Shown here: positions 1 through 10,876 of the stretch, one piece after another
How the letters are laid out: each line of letters begins with the position of its first letter
Numbering within the stretch: position 1 is the first letter of the stretch
Notes under the pieces: generated by a model
What the model saw: only the letters and a program-made list of their open reading frames with translations
Databases searched by the model: none
What the model was told of the DNA's origin: nothing
Position numbers and translations under genes: made by a program
Assembly (NCBI RefSeq): GCF_032452875.1
Contig: NC_083877.1
Span: forward strand, 47,231,724 to 47,295,723
Reading direction: 5' to 3'
DNA length: 64,000 nt
From: Bos javanicus
Lineage: Eukaryota; Chordata; Mammalia; Artiodactyla; Bovidae

Positions 1-180
1 ACATCACTTATACAACTTCCCAAATTGCACCCCACTCCACTAGTGAATAGTCCATGACCTTAAAAGAAAACAAAGGGTTTCTTGGACAATAAAGTCTGAT
101 AAACCAAAGATTATGCAGATGTGTATTCATTATGGAGACTATGATTCTGAGGTTTTTAATAAATTGTTCAATTTTATTTG
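1..180. other. Unique flank before first BovB
   Basis: AT-rich sequence with no repeat or exon that I recognise. It ends where BovB-like sequence starts (near 181). No target duplication matching the far side of that BovB (near 1315) was found here. Confidence 0.4.
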
Positions 181-928
181 AGGAAAAAGCAAGAGAGTTC
201 CAGAAAAACATCTATTTCTGCTTTACTGACTACGCCAAAGCCTTTGACTGTGTGGATCACAATAAACTGTGGAAAATTCTGAAAGAGATGGAAATACCAG
301 ACCACCTGATCTGCCTCTTGAGAAATTTGCATGCAGGTCAGGAAGCAACAGTTAGAACTGGACATGGAACAACAGATTGGTTCCAAATAGGAAAAGGAGT
401 ACGTCAAGGCTGTATATTGTCACCCTGCTTATTTAACTTCTATGCAGAGGACATCATGAGAAACGCTGGACTGGAAGAAGCACAAGCTGGAATCAAGATT
501 GCTGGGAGAAATATCAATAACCTCAGATATGCAGATGACACCACCCTTATGGCAGAAAGTGAAGAGGAACTCAAAAGCCTCTTGATGAAAGTCAAAGTGG
601 AGAGTGAAAAAGTTGGCCTAAAGCTCAACATTCAGAAAACGAAGATCATGACATCCGGTCCCATCACTTCATGGGAAATAGATGGGGAAACAGTGGAAAC
701 AGTGTCAGACTTTATTTTTTTGGGCTCCAAAATCACTGCAGATGGTGAGTGCAGCCATGAAATTAAAAGACGCTTACTCCTTGGAAGGAAAGTTATGACC
801 AACCTAGATAGCATATTGAAAAGCAGAGACATTACTTTTCCAACAAAGGTCCGTCTAGTCAAGGCTATGGTTTTTCCTGTGGTCATGTATGGATGTGAGA
901 GTTGGACTGTGAAGAAGGCTGAACACTG
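181..928 (+). pseudogene. BovB reverse transcriptase fragment
   Basis: Readable from inside the element to a TGA at 926-928; the open frame extends back to 132 but the first residues come from non-element flank. The motif A region reads FTDYAKAFDCVDH (aspartate codon at 228-230) and the catalytic YADD box is intact at 528-539. The frame ends after GCESWTVKKAEH, where the family continues with a C-terminal region of well over 100 residues. That region is present downstream but carries further stops, for example at about 980 and 1087. The endonuclease and the start of the palm are absent, so this is a dead copy despite the intact active-site box. The product would have copied its own RNA at a nicked target, and supplies the machinery for Bov-A and Bov-tA SINEs. 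Confidence 0.93.
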
Positions 929-1314
929 AAGAATTGATGCTTTTGAACTGTGGTGTTGGAGAAGACTCTTGAGAGTCCCTTAGACTGCAAGGAGATCCAA
1001 CCAGTCCATTCTGAAGGAGATCAGCCCTGGGATTTCTTTGGAAGGAATGATGCTAAAGCTGAAACTCCAGTACTTTGGCCACCTCATGTGAAGAGTTGAC
1101 TCATTGGAAAAGACTCTGATGCTGGGAGGGATTGGGGGCAGGAGGAGAAGGGGATGACAGAGGATGAGATGGCTGGATGGCATCACTGACTCGATGGACG
1201 TGAGTCTGGGTGAACTCCGGGAGTTGGTGATGGACAGGGAGGCCTGGCGTGCTGCGATTCATGGGGTCGCAAAGAGTCGGATACGATTGAGGGACTGAAC
1301 TGATCTGAACTGAA
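181..1314 (+). mobile_element. BovB LINE (RTE clade), 5'-truncated
   Basis: The sequence follows the BovB consensus from the middle of the reverse transcriptase to the 3' terminus, which ends in the family's short CTGAACTGA-type repeats near 1295-1314. A full BovB is about 3.2 kb, so roughly the 5' two thirds are missing, including the endonuclease. Such 5' truncation is normal for target-primed retrotransposition. No clear target-site duplication was found. Sense orientation, close to consensus, so relatively young. Confidence 0.95.
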
Positions 1315-1691
1315 ATGCAGTTGACCTAGGAACATGTTTTCAAGGAAAACCTATTACTTACTTGCAGAAATGAAGATCTACAGAAGATGTGGGGAAATGC
1401 TGAGCTATCCCATTCACTCAACAACTCATTATGTCACATCTTATGTTATTTAAGTGACTTGAATCGTTATTCAATTTTTCATTATTTAGTTCTGTATGCA
1501 TTTGGGTATTATCTTAAGTAGAACATTCATTTAAGCTAAGATCACATCTTACATGCCTTTGAGTTTCCAGAAGCCCCAAGTCTACCTGCTATAGAGATAC
1601 ACTCAAATTCTTTTAAGTGTTAGCTCTGACATTATAAAACATGTGTGTTAGAATATATGATTTTTAAAACCTCAGTTCATCAAGTTTCTAT
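1315..1691. other. Unremarkable AT-rich spacer
   Basis: No exon, RNA gene or recognisable repeat seen. Bases 1692-1699 (ATACATAT) are the left target duplication of the following SINE. Confidence 0.4.
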
Positions 1692-1699
1692 ATACATAT

Positions 1700-1908
1700 G
1701 GGCTTCCCTGGTGGCTCAGTCAGTAAAGACTCCACCTGCAATGCAAGAGACCCAGGCTGGATCCCTAGGTTGGGAAGATAACCTCAAGGAGGAAATAGCA
1801 GCCCACTTCAGTATTCTTATCTGGGAAATCTCATGGACAGAGGAGCCTAGAGGGCTACAGTCCATGGGGTCACAAGCATCGGATGTGACTACACCACCAC
1901 ACACACAC
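1700..1908 (+). mobile_element. Bov-tA SINE
   Basis: tRNA-derived head (GGCTTCCCTGGTGGCTCAG) joined to a Bov-A body that ends with the ATGGGGTCACAAG-type motif. Flanked by perfect 8-bp duplications ATACATAT at 1692-1699 and 1909-1916. A short CA run (about 1897-1908) forms its 3' tail. Non-coding; mobilised in trans by BovB. Confidence 0.92.
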
Positions 1909-1919
1909 ATACATATAAA

Positions 1920-2125
1920 AGGGGCTTCCCAGGTGGCTCAGTGGTAAAGAATCTGCTTGCTGATGCAAGAGATGCTGGCTCAATCCCTGGGTCAGGAAGA
2001 TCCCCTGGAGGAGGAAATGGCAACCCACTCCAGTATTCTTATCTGGGAAATCTCACAGACAGAGGAGCCTGGCAGGCTACAGTCCATGCGGTCACAGAGT
2101 TGGACACGACTGAGCACACCTGCAC
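1920..2125 (+). mobile_element. Bov-tA SINE
   Basis: Second Bov-tA in the same orientation, only about a dozen bases after the first. Head, middle (CTGGAGGAGGAAATGGCAACCC) and tail (GTTGGACACGACTGAGC) are all present. Confidence 0.92.
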
Positions 2126-2133
2126 GCGTACAC

Positions 2134-2158
2134 ATATGTATGTATGTATGTATGTATA
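2134..2158 (+). repeat. (TATG)n microsatellite
   Basis: About five TATG units directly at the tail of the preceding Bov-tA; probably grew from the SINE tail. Confidence 0.9.
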
Positions 2159-2413
2159 CCAAAGCCCAGGGATGTAAATGGGTTGTCCAATATCATAAAA
2201 AGTTAATCAAAGAACCATGAGAAGATCCGAGGTCTTCCAACTCCTTAGTCTTCCTTCTGTAATTTAAGGAAGGCTTATCCTTTCAGGTTCCAGTTGGTTT
2301 TCCAGTAGGTGAAAGAATGAATTTCAGTGATTTGAATACTCTAGGGAGCATGACACACTCTTACCAAGTAAAGAACAAAAATGAAAAAAGATTCAAGTAA
2401 TAACAGAGGTTCA

Positions 2414-2545
2414 GGGGACTTCCCTGGTGGTCTAGTGGCTAAGAATATGCCTTTCACTGCAGCAAGTGTGGTTTTGATCCCTGGTCAAGGAACTAAGATC
2501 TCACATGCCACAAGGTACAGCCAAAACATTAAAAAAAAAAAAAAA
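2414..2545 (+). mobile_element. CHR-type tRNA SINE
   Basis: Starts GGGGACTTCCCTGGTGGTC, with A/B-box-like tRNA segments, an ACTAAGATCTCACATGCC motif and a 15-base A tail at 2531-2545. Cetartiodactyl CHR family, unrelated to BovB in its 3' end. Confidence 0.9.
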
Positions 2546-3063
2546 GGAAAAGTATATGCGTCTTGTGCACACACGTGCATGTGCGAATCTATTTCTTCCT
2601 AAAGGTGTCCAGTGATAAAACCATGATACCTCTTATTCCTCCACTAGTCTCAAAATGACATGGATTCAATCCTAGCAGATCTATATCAGAACCACTTGGG
2701 AAGAAAGCGGGGGAGGGGTGTCATCTGCTAATACAGAAAAAAGACCTCCAAAAGTGCAGGTCTCAGCATTTTCACAAAGCCCACAGGTGACACCAGCCCA
2801 CAGACACAGATGTGAACTACAGGTCTGGAGGCCTGGAGCCAACTGTCTCATTTGCAAGGGACTGCCCAACGGACATTTCAAGATTTCACTCTACTCCTAA
2901 AGGTCAATTTCCTCCAACAAAGACTCTCCGACCCACTCTTCCGCAAGCCTGCCATTCTCTTTCCTGTTCCAGAATCCCTCAGTGCTTGACTTGTACAGCT
3001 GACAGTGAGAATTCTCCTGTAACTCCAGGGCTATGAGACACAGTAACCGTGAGTGTTAAAGCA
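2546..3063. other. Unique sequence
   Basis: No repeat or exon identified. Short open frames on both strands overlap here without codon bias, splice sites or a recognisable family. Confidence 0.35.
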
Positions 3064-3071
3064 CACATCGT

Positions 3072-3263
3072 GGGACCTCCCTGGTGGTCCAGTGGTTAAG
3101 AATCCGCCTTCCAAGGCAGGCAGACTTGGGTTCGACCCTTGGCTGGGGAACTAAGATCTCACATGCCACAGAGCAACTAGCCTGCACCCCGTAACCAGAG
3201 AGAGCCTATGCAGCCAAAATATAAGTAAATAAATGCAATTTCCCCCACATTTAAAAACAAAAT
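3072..3263 (+). mobile_element. CHR SINE, longer subtype
   Basis: CHR head followed by the AGCAACTAGCCTGCACC-type extension and an A-rich tail. Possible diverged target duplications at 3058-3072 and 3264-3278 (12 of 15 bases match). Confidence 0.85.
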
Positions 3264-3278
3264 AAAGCATACACTGTG

Positions 3279-3816
3279 CTTCTTTGTATTAAGACTTTTT
3301 AGTTCCTCACGGGGGCCCAGACGTTCTCAGCCCATGCACAGACACTGCAGATGTCAGGCAATGCTGCACAAGCATTGCGCTCTGCTTCTCCCCTTTCCAA
3401 GCCACTCCATAATGCATATTAGAAACCACACCAGGGAAAACGATCTTATTACAAAGTGATCTTATCACTTTGCTCCCTACTTTCCAGTAGGTCATCCAAA
3501 AGGATGGTGTCTCAACCAGTAATCAGTAGCAAACCACCTCAACACAGCTCACAATTGATTGTGAGTCGCAGAAGTGTCAGGACACTGGGGTTAAGAACTG
3601 TTGACAGAACTAGTCACTACTATCCTTATGCTGGTGTTGGAAATGAAGACACAGAAAAGAAGACTAAGCAATGATGGTTCTCTAGAAAGTAGAAATGTCC
3701 ATTTGTTCAAAATCTACTTTATTGCATTTAAGGGGATAAATTACTGACTATGGGAATAGTCCTCACAAAGCTGGTAAATCACAAAAGCTCCAAGACAATG
3801 GCCTTATAAAAATCTG
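3279..3816. other. Unique sequence
   Basis: No repeat or exon recognised. Confidence 0.35.
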
Positions 3817-3826
3817 AAGACTACTA

Positions 3827-3975
3827 ATTAGGGAATTCCCTGGCGGTCCAGTGGTTAGGACTTGTTTCACTGCTGGGGTCCAAGTTCCATCCCTGGTCAG
3901 GGAGCTAAGATCCTATAAGCCAGGCAGCATGGCCCCCCTAAAAACATGAACAAATAAAATTTTAAAATAAAAATA
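3827..3975 (+). mobile_element. CHR SINE with target duplication
   Basis: CHR head (GGGAATTCCCTGGCGGTCC) and A-rich tail of AAAT-type units. Perfect 10-bp duplications AAGACTACTA flank it at 3817-3826 and 3976-3985, so the insertion is complete. Confidence 0.93.
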
Positions 3976-4045
3976 AAGACTACTATTACTATACCTCCTT
4001 TGTGGAACTTATCCCTTACCTTATAGACAAGAACCCCAACATCAA

Positions 4046-4182
4046 AACTTCCCTGGTGGTCCGTGGAAGACTCTGCTTCCAATGCAGGGGGTGCAGGTTC
4101 AGTCTCTGGTTGGGGAACCACGATCCCATATGCCGTGTGGCATGGTCAAAAAATAAAATTAAATTATAATAATAAATAAAAA
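4046..4182 (+). mobile_element. CHR SINE
   Basis: CHR head with a small deletion (GGTGGTCCGTGGAAGAC) and an AT-rich tail of AAT/AAAT units. No clear target duplication. Confidence 0.88.
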
Positions 4183-4686
4183 GGACAGCATCCACAGGGC
4201 CAAGACCATCTGAAGGCTCAGTCCGCATGTGGTTTGTCACCTCTGTGGACAGCACAAAGGTAACCAACGACCTCATGTTGGTAAAGACAAAGTCCATTTC
4301 TCAGAACCCCTCATCCTACCCTCTCATCAGCACCTAGAAGTCCTACCCTCACTCACCTCAACACCGCCCATCCCCTCGGTTTTCCTCCTCCTCCTCTGGC
4401 CGTACCTCCCTAGTCTCCTCTGCAGGTTTACCCTGCTCTGCTACACCGTGAACTGGGAAGGTTGCTCCCAGGCTCGTATCAGTAGGTACTCAAAGGTTTG
4501 CTGACTGAATGGTTAACTCTGTTTACACTGATGGATAAACTGCTGGAAACCAGATTCCCATGCTACAGGCACCCTACAGAACGATCCCCAGCCTCTCCAA
4601 CCAGCAAGGCAACCAGAAAAACCAGGGTTTGCATTCATACCCTACTCTCTCCTCCTCCCAGTGCTCCTTGATTTTTTCATTTCAGG
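4183..4686. other. Unique, pyrimidine-rich sequence
   Basis: Contains C/T-rich stretches around 4330-4440. No repeat or exon recognised. Bases 4687-4698 are the left target duplication of the next element. Confidence 0.35.
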
Positions 4687-4698
4687 CTTAGGAACTTG

Positions 4699-5194
4699 CT
4701 TTTTTCCCATTTCTTTTTGTTGGGGATGGTTTTGATTCCTGTCTCCTGTACAACATCACGAACCTCCGTCCATAGTTCATCAGGCACTCTGTCTATCAGA
4801 TCTAATCCCTTAAATCTCTCACTTCCACTGTATAGTCATAAGGGATTTGATTTATGTCTTGAGAGTCCCTTGGACTGCAAGGAGATCCAACCAGTCCATC
4901 CTAAAGGAGATCAGTCCTGGGTGTTCATTGGAAGGACTGATGTTGAAGCTGAAACTCCAACATTTTGGCCACCTGATGCGAAGAGCTGACTCACTGGAAA
5001 AGACCCTGATGCTGGGAAAGATTGAGAGCAGGAGGAGAAGGGGACAATAGAGGATGAGATGATTGGATGGCATCACCCACTCAGTGGACATGGGTTTGGG
5101 TGGACTCTGGGAGTTGGTGATGGACAGGGAGGCCTGGCGTGCTGCGGTTCATGGGGTCACAAAGAGTCGGACTCGATTGAGCAACTGAACTGAA
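4699..5194 (+). mobile_element. BovB with 5' inversion
   Basis: Two BovB segments in opposite orientation form one insertion. Bases about 4699-4856 match the antisense of the region between the endonuclease and the reverse transcriptase (GAACCTCCGTCCATAGTTC at about 4759). Bases 4857-5194 are the sense 3' end, from TTGAGAGTCCCTTGGACTGC to the terminus. The whole is bounded by perfect 12-bp duplications CTTAGGAACTTG at 4687-4698 and 5195-5206, so it arrived in a single event. This is the signature of twin priming with an internal deletion. No functional coding capacity. Confidence 0.92.
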
Positions 5195-5206
5195 CTTAGG
5201 AACTTG

Positions 5207-5547
5207 AGAGGATTTTGATTAGGTCTCTTTTGAGGTAGCTGGGAATAAAAATTGTTCAACAGGAAAATAACTGCTCCATAACAGGTTTATTAAAGAGCTC
5301 CTTCCTAACTCAATGTATTTTCCTTTTGCCCAAGCTTTAACATTTTAAACAAAGAATGCAGACCTTTTATCAGTAAAGGTCACTGTCCAACAGAAATTGC
5401 TGATGGCGGTAAAACAAATAGTAGTTTTATATTAAAAAACAGTGAGGGCAACAGGAAGGGCATGTATGAAAAACAAACACTGTAGTCAGAAGAAATACTA
5501 GACAGCATCTATAAGTCTGATCTTTTAAAGAATAAAGATAACATATT
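5207..5547. other. Unique AT-rich spacer
   Basis: Nothing recognised. Confidence 0.4.
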
Positions 5548-5760
5548 AGGGGCCTGCTAGGTAGCGCTAGTGGTCAAGAATCCACTTGCCAATGCAGAAG
5601 ACACAAGAGACCCAGGTTCCATCCCTGGGTCAAAACATCCCCTAGAGGAGAAGTGTCAACCACTCCAATATTCTTGCCTGAAAAGTCCATGGACAGAGGA
5701 GCCTGGCGGGCTACAGTCCATGGGGTTGCAAAGAGCTGGACACAACTAAAGGCACACACA
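5548..5760 (+). mobile_element. Bov-tA SINE, diverged
   Basis: Head is altered (GGGGCCTGCTAGGTAGCGC) but the body CCAATATTCTTGCCTG and the tail with GGGGTTGCAAAGAG are clear. Confidence 0.88.
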
Positions 5761-5774
5761 TATAACACCTGAGC

Positions 5775-6240
5775 TGTGACAGGCTGAGCGATGCCCTTCC
5801 CCCAGAAGATGGTCTCCTAATCCCCAGAACCTGTGCAAACGCTACCTCACACGGCAGAAGAGTACGTGCAGATGTGACTATGAACCTTGAGATGGGGACA
5901 ACATCCTGAATCATCCAGCTGGGCCCAGTGTAATCACAAGGTCCTTAAAAGAAGTGTCTAGGTCAAAAGAAAGGAGAAGGGACATTGGAAGCAGAGGTCA
6001 AAGAGCAACCTAGGAAGATGCTATGCTGCCGGCTCAGAAGATGAGGCCACAGGCCAAGGAATGCCAGCTGCCTTTAGAAGCTGTAAGAGTCAAGGAAAGA
6101 GAATCTCTCCAAGAACCTTCAGAAGGAGCATAGCCCTGTTGACGCATTGTTTCTAAGACTTCTGACCTCCAGAACTATGAAGATAATTTTGTGTTGCTTT
6201 AAACTAGTAAGTTTAAGGTAATCTGTTATACTAGCAAAAT
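5775..6240 (+). mobile_element. MLT1-like MaLR LTR
   Basis: Old solo LTR of the non-autonomous ERVL-MaLR group. Characteristic stretches are TCCTAATCCCCAGAACCTG near 5815, the GGGCCCAGTGTAATCACAAGG block near 5921, and the 3' part TCTGACCTCCAGAACTATG near 6161. Diverged, no reading frame and no internal retroviral region. Confidence 0.8.
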
Positions 6241-6410
6241 GTTTTCATTTCCATGGCTGAGTAAATCACCTGAAATACTTAAGCTCATTTCTAATGAGAT
6301 AAAAACAGAAATTTTCCTCTGGCAAGTAGGAAGTATGAATACCATTTTTCAAAAGAACAGGAGTACTTTAATGAGTCCACCTCGCCAGCCTTTCATGTGA
6401 ACGTTCATAT

Positions 6411-6613
6411 GGGCTTCCCTGGTGGCTCAGTGGTAAAGAATCCACGTGCCAATGCAGGAGATGTGGGTTCAGTCCCTGGGTAGGGAAGATCTCCTGGAGG
6501 AGGAAATGGTCACCTGCTGCAGTATTCTTGCCTGGGAAATTCCACGGACAGAGGAGCCTGGTGGGCTACAGTCCATGGAGTCACAAAGAGTCAGATATGA
6601 CTGAGATACTGTG
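6411..6613 (+). mobile_element. Bov-tA SINE
   Basis: Complete head (GGGCTTCCCTGGTGGCTCAG) and Bov-A body, ending at GTCAGATATGACTGAG. Confidence 0.92.
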
Positions 6614-6890
6614 CACAAAGTCATTTATGCCCTTAGTGTGAACAAGCATCAACTCCTGATAACTGCCCCAGGGAGCAGATAGAATAAAGCGAGAAGTCAA
6701 GTTCCAACTGAAGGCAGGTTTACAGATCTCCACGGTGTAAATACTCTCACCAAAGCCAAGTAAAGCCACCAATGTAATGTCACCGAATATCAACTTGAGA
6801 AGAGATGCAGTCAGCTCACATGAGCAGCTATGAGACAGCTGGGCAGTTCATGCCCTAATTTTCTGATTCACAGTACTTAATATGTGTTTC

Positions 6891-7162
6891 CGGAGAAGGC
6901 AATGGCACCCCACTCCAGTACTATTGCCTGGAGAATCCCATGGGCGGAGGAGCCTGGTAGGCTGCAGTCCATGGGGTCGATAAGAGTCGGGCACGACTGA
7001 GCGACTTCACTTTCACCTTTCACTTTCCTGCATTGGAAAAGGAAATGGCAACCCACTCTGGTGTTCTTGCCTGGAGAATCCCAGGGACGGGGAGCCTGGT
7101 GGGCTACCGTCTATGGGGTCACACAGAGTCAGACATGACTGAAGTGACTTAGCAGCAGCAGC
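6891..7162 (+). mobile_element. Bov-A2 SINE with 12-bp duplication
   Basis: Dimer of two Bov-A units joined by the CACTTTC-rich linker at about 7007-7028, ending in an AGC triplet tail at 7151-7162. Perfect duplications AATATGTGTTTC at 6879-6890 and 7163-7174. Confidence 0.95.
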
Positions 7163-7174
7163 AATATGTGTTTC

Positions 7175-8289
7175 ACTTTGATGGAGGTACTATGAGATTC
7201 TTTAGCAAACAAAGTACTCTTTTAATTAAATAAAAGTTTGGGAAACAGCACTATACCTTCCCTCGGATATTCATACATTAAAGGCTCTGACAAGTTCTGC
7301 AGGCTTTTTTGTGTTTTATTTTTTAAGCTCAGTTATCATAGTTCAACTCTGTGTTTTGTACTTGTATTCACGGGTGGGGCCACCTGAAGCTTACTCAAGT
7401 TAGAAAGCTCTTTTTAGGAGAAAGGATACAAGATTAGGTGCAGACCCTTGGTAGGGACCCTCTATTTGAGGGATCCTGGAGCTTCAACCTTATAGCTTCA
7501 TGGCAAATTTCATCCGTGCATGTGTTGAAATCTCCCTGCACTTACCAACACCTGACATTGCACTAGTTCAAAGATGCACACACGTTAAGAAACGCTGTCC
7601 CAGAGCATGAATATGAAACAGGCCAGAAACAGAAAGTGCTTGCTGAACAAGGTATCTATTCTACACCAATGTGACTATATCTGGACCCTAAGTTTGTTTC
7701 CAAGGGCCAGCTTCCAAAAGATAGAAATAGCCTTGTTTTATAGGCTGCTTCCTTCAGGAAAGTATTCCCTGTAATAGTCACTGATTCATGCTTTCAACAT
7801 TTCCTGAGCACCACACGGGAGGATACAAAAAAAGGCTGAAATAGCCTCAAGGAGCTAAACTCTGAAAGAACAGCAGATGTGCACCCACACCACAAGCTGC
7901 TTGGCATGACAGCTCCATTTGAGATGGGAGGTATCAATCTCAAGTAGAGGCATGGTGGTCAATGATTCTGCTATGATGATCTAGGAGTCCATAGCCAAGG
8001 GCAAGATAGGGACAGAATGGGGATAGGAGGAGAGAGTAATGAGGTTGCTATGGAAACCCTCCCCAGAGCAGTGAAGGACAGCCAGCACTGCCCTCCCTCG
8101 TCCTTGGGCACAAGCACCACTCTACCACCCTTCAGGCTATGGGTCTATTTCCAGAAAAAAAAAAAAAAAAAGCTCCGTTATTAGGTTACATTTACAGACC
8201 CACTGAGAGAACAATGCTCTTGCTAAGTTCCCAGATGCACCTCACCCAAGGAAAAGGATCTACCTTTAGGCCTAACCTACCTAAAAGAT
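7175..8289. other. Mostly unique sequence
   Basis: A weak antisense L2-like stretch may lie at about 7783-7880 (TTTCCTGAGCACCACACGGG region). An A run of 16 sits near 8155-8170. No exon recognised. Confidence 0.35.
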
Positions 8290-8660
8290 ACAGGCTTCCT
8301 GGTGGCTCTGCTGCTGCTACTGCTGTTATGTCACTTCAATCGTGTTCAACTCTGTGCAACCCCATAGACAGCAGCCCACCAGGCTCCGTCGTCCCTGGGA
8401 TTCTCCAGGCAAGAATACTGAAGTGGGTTGCCATTGCCTTCTCCCCTGGTGGCTCAGTGGTAAAGAACCTGCCTGTCATTGCAGGAGATGCGGGTTTGAT
8501 CCCTGGGTTGGAAAGATCCCTCAGAGAAGGAAATGGAAACCCACTCCAGTATTCTTGCCTGGGAAATCCCATGGGCAGAGGAGCCTGAAAGGCTACACAA
8601 TCCATGGGGTCACAAAACAGTCAGACACGACTTAGGGACTCAACAACAATAAACAACACC
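8290..8660 (+). mobile_element. Bov-tA SINE split by a Bov-A
   Basis: The head begins at about 8291 (AGGCTTCCTGGTGGCT), stops at 8307 and resumes at 8445 with a repeated CCTGGTGGCT, then runs through the full body to the CAACAACAATAAAC tail. The interruption is the antisense Bov-A listed separately. Confidence 0.92.
8308..8444 (-). mobile_element. Bov-A monomer nested in Bov-tA
   Basis: Antisense single Bov-A unit with its triplet tail (CTGCTGCTGCTACTGCTG) at the left. Flanked by perfect duplications CCTGGTGGCT at 8298-8307 and 8445-8454 that belong to the host Bov-tA head, which fixes the order of events. Confidence 0.93.
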
Positions 8661-8787
8661 CAAAAGATATATAAGAATCAAGAATGACTTGGTCTCTATC
8701 TCAAGTTCAGGAATAAGGAGTTTGAACAGGCAAAGGTGCACCATACATCTAGTATTTTAATTTGGCAGTGATTAGATGATAAAGTCT

Positions 8788-9062
8788 GGAGAAGGCAATG
8801 GCACCCCACTCTAGTACTCTTGCCTGGAGAATCTCATGGACAGAGGAGCCTGGTGGGCTGCAGTTCATGGGGTCGTGAAGAGTCGGATACGACTGAGCGA
8901 CTTCATTTTCACTTTTCACTTTCATGCATTGGAGAAGGAAATGGCAACCCACTCCAGTGTTCTCGCCTGGAGATTCCCAGGGACGGGAGAGCCTGGTGGG
9001 CTGCCGTCTACAGAGTCGCACAGAGTCAGACATGACTGAAGCAATTTAGCAGCAGCAGCAGC
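8788..9062 (+). mobile_element. Bov-A2 SINE with 8-bp duplication
   Basis: Bov-A dimer with CACTTT linker and AGC tail. Duplications TAAAGTCT at 8780-8787 and 9063-9070. Confidence 0.94.
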
Positions 9063-9070
9063 TAAAGTCT

Positions 9071-10313
9071 AGGTTATATGTAACCTCTGGGAAGTGGAAA
9101 GAATCAAGTTCATGAGAGGTCTAAACTGTTGTCCTTGTTGAAGGACAACAAGGCGCATGAAGCTGGGGAGGTGGTGAGAAGGAACCCAGGACAGAGAGTT
9201 CAGTGTCTCACACACAGTGGGTTCTTTACAAACATGTGTTGATTACATATGAACATGTCTGAACCTAGTGAATGAAGAGACCATCCCAGCTGTTCAGCTC
9301 ACGTCTCAAGTCTAGTCACAGGACTCAGAGCCATGCCTTGCATGCTGTCAGCACTCCTGTCCAAGTACAGGAGTTCCTGTCCCTAGAATAACCTTGATCC
9401 TGGTTAACCCGGAGACCACAGCAAGGGAGACCAAATACTTTCTTGTCCCCTCGCTAAGGGCTCCTGACTTCAGCCCAAAGCAACTTTTAAAATGCCAAGT
9501 TCACTGGAATCGAGGCCAAAATCTCAGTGTTCCCATATGACAACTCATTCCCAAAGGGGAAAAGACCAACACTGACCAGAGGCTTTTACAATCAGAGTCA
9601 CTGACTCTGGCCATTCACCAGAAATAAATATTTATTCCCACTGGAGGCCTTCCAGAGGCTGGTGGCATGCTGACCCATCACATAAAGACTGATCAGGACA
9701 GGGCAAATGGCCCATGCCTCAGGACTAGCTGTGTCCAGGATGAAACACAGGTTTCATCACACCTGCCAACTCCCAGGGACTGGCAGTGGCTCCCTCTCCT
9801 AGGATCAGTAGGAAACTGTCATGATTTTCTAACAATATCTGCCACAGGCACAAAGTGATAGCACATGGGCTATTTACTGCCCCTGGTCCTGGTTTACTTA
9901 CACTGTATGAATTTTATAAATGCATATGCTAAATATATACACATATGTAACAATATAACCCATTTGTAAGTCCCCCTGATTAGCTTAAAAAAAAAAAATA
10001 AAAGTTTTATTACAAACAATTACATCTAAATTGCAACCATACTGAAGGGAAAGAGTAGGAAGCATGACTCCAATCAGAGCCCAACATGTGGTAACACAGC
10101 TCTTACTGGGAGGATCCAACTATACAGGCTTGTCAGCCACAGGCCTTTCCCTCCCCAAGCAGGAAGCTCCCGGGTGCAGAGAGAGGAGTCGCTGGGGAGG
10201 CACTTCCTCCCATCCTTGGGATCACCAAGTGCCTGCCTTGGCTTGGGCCTTTCACAGCAAATTCAGCAGGGCGAGGAGGGCTGACCCTTGCAGACCCACC
10301 ATTCACTGCTCAA
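9071..10313. other. Unique sequence
   Basis: No exon or repeat identified with confidence. A 12-base A run at 9987-9998 is the only low-complexity element. An L2-like tail may lie near 9215-9245, too weak to annotate. Confidence 0.35.
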
Positions 10314-10324
10314 GGCTCTGTTTG

Positions 10325-10550
10325 GGGGACTTCCTTGGTGGTCCAGAGATCAAGAATCAACCTTGCAATGCAGCAGATGCAGGTTCAATCCCTGGTTGGG
10401 GATCTAAGATCCCACACACCATGGAGCAACTAAGCCCATGCACCGCAACTAGAGAGTCCGTATGCTGCAATGATGCAACAAAGGTCCCATGTGCTGCCAT
10501 TATGATGCGATGTAGCCAAGTAAATCAATAAAAATACATTTTTTAAAAAA
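10325..10550 (+). mobile_element. CHR SINE, longer subtype
   Basis: CHR head plus GGAGCAACTAAGCCCATGC extension. Flanked by GGCTCTGTTTGGGGG (10314-10328) and GGCACTGTTTGGGGG (10551-10565), 14 of 15 identical; the trailing G bases overlap the element start, so the edge is uncertain by a few bases. Confidence 0.92.
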
Positions 10551-10565
10551 GGCACTGTTTGGGGG

Positions 10566-10876
10566 TTTTTACACAGTCTCAGGAGCCTCATAATCATCCT
10601 TAATCCCAAACTTTGAGCTAAATACAGTGAATGCTGGCTCCCCCTCACTTCCAACTTCCCTCTTTCTCTAGCTACATTGGATACCAGGACAGATCAGCTA
10701 TGTATCCAGCCATGCGAGATGAAACATAAACACTGCAAGGGCTGAGAAGTAAGGAAATCAGCAACTCCATGATGCTGAAAAGGATGGCATATGTTTAGAG
10801 CAACACTCTAGCACACAAAGCTATGTTTCCACCTAAAGAGGAGAGAGGAATCAAATGGAATTTGTACAGGAAAGTG
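10566..10876. other. Unique sequence
   Basis: Nothing recognised. Confidence 0.4.

Noticed and set aside
181..1314. Idea that the BovB here is an active retrotransposon
   Set aside because: No 5' two thirds, no endonuclease, in-frame stops at 926 and later.
8139..8635. Frames of 97 to 149 codons on both strands
   Set aside because: They lie across Bov-tA and Bov-A sequence; similar peptides recur at every such SINE in the window.
9981..10010. Poly(A) followed by AATAAAAG as a processed pseudogene end
   Set aside because: No coding or transcript-like sequence upstream and no flanking duplication; simple AT-rich DNA.
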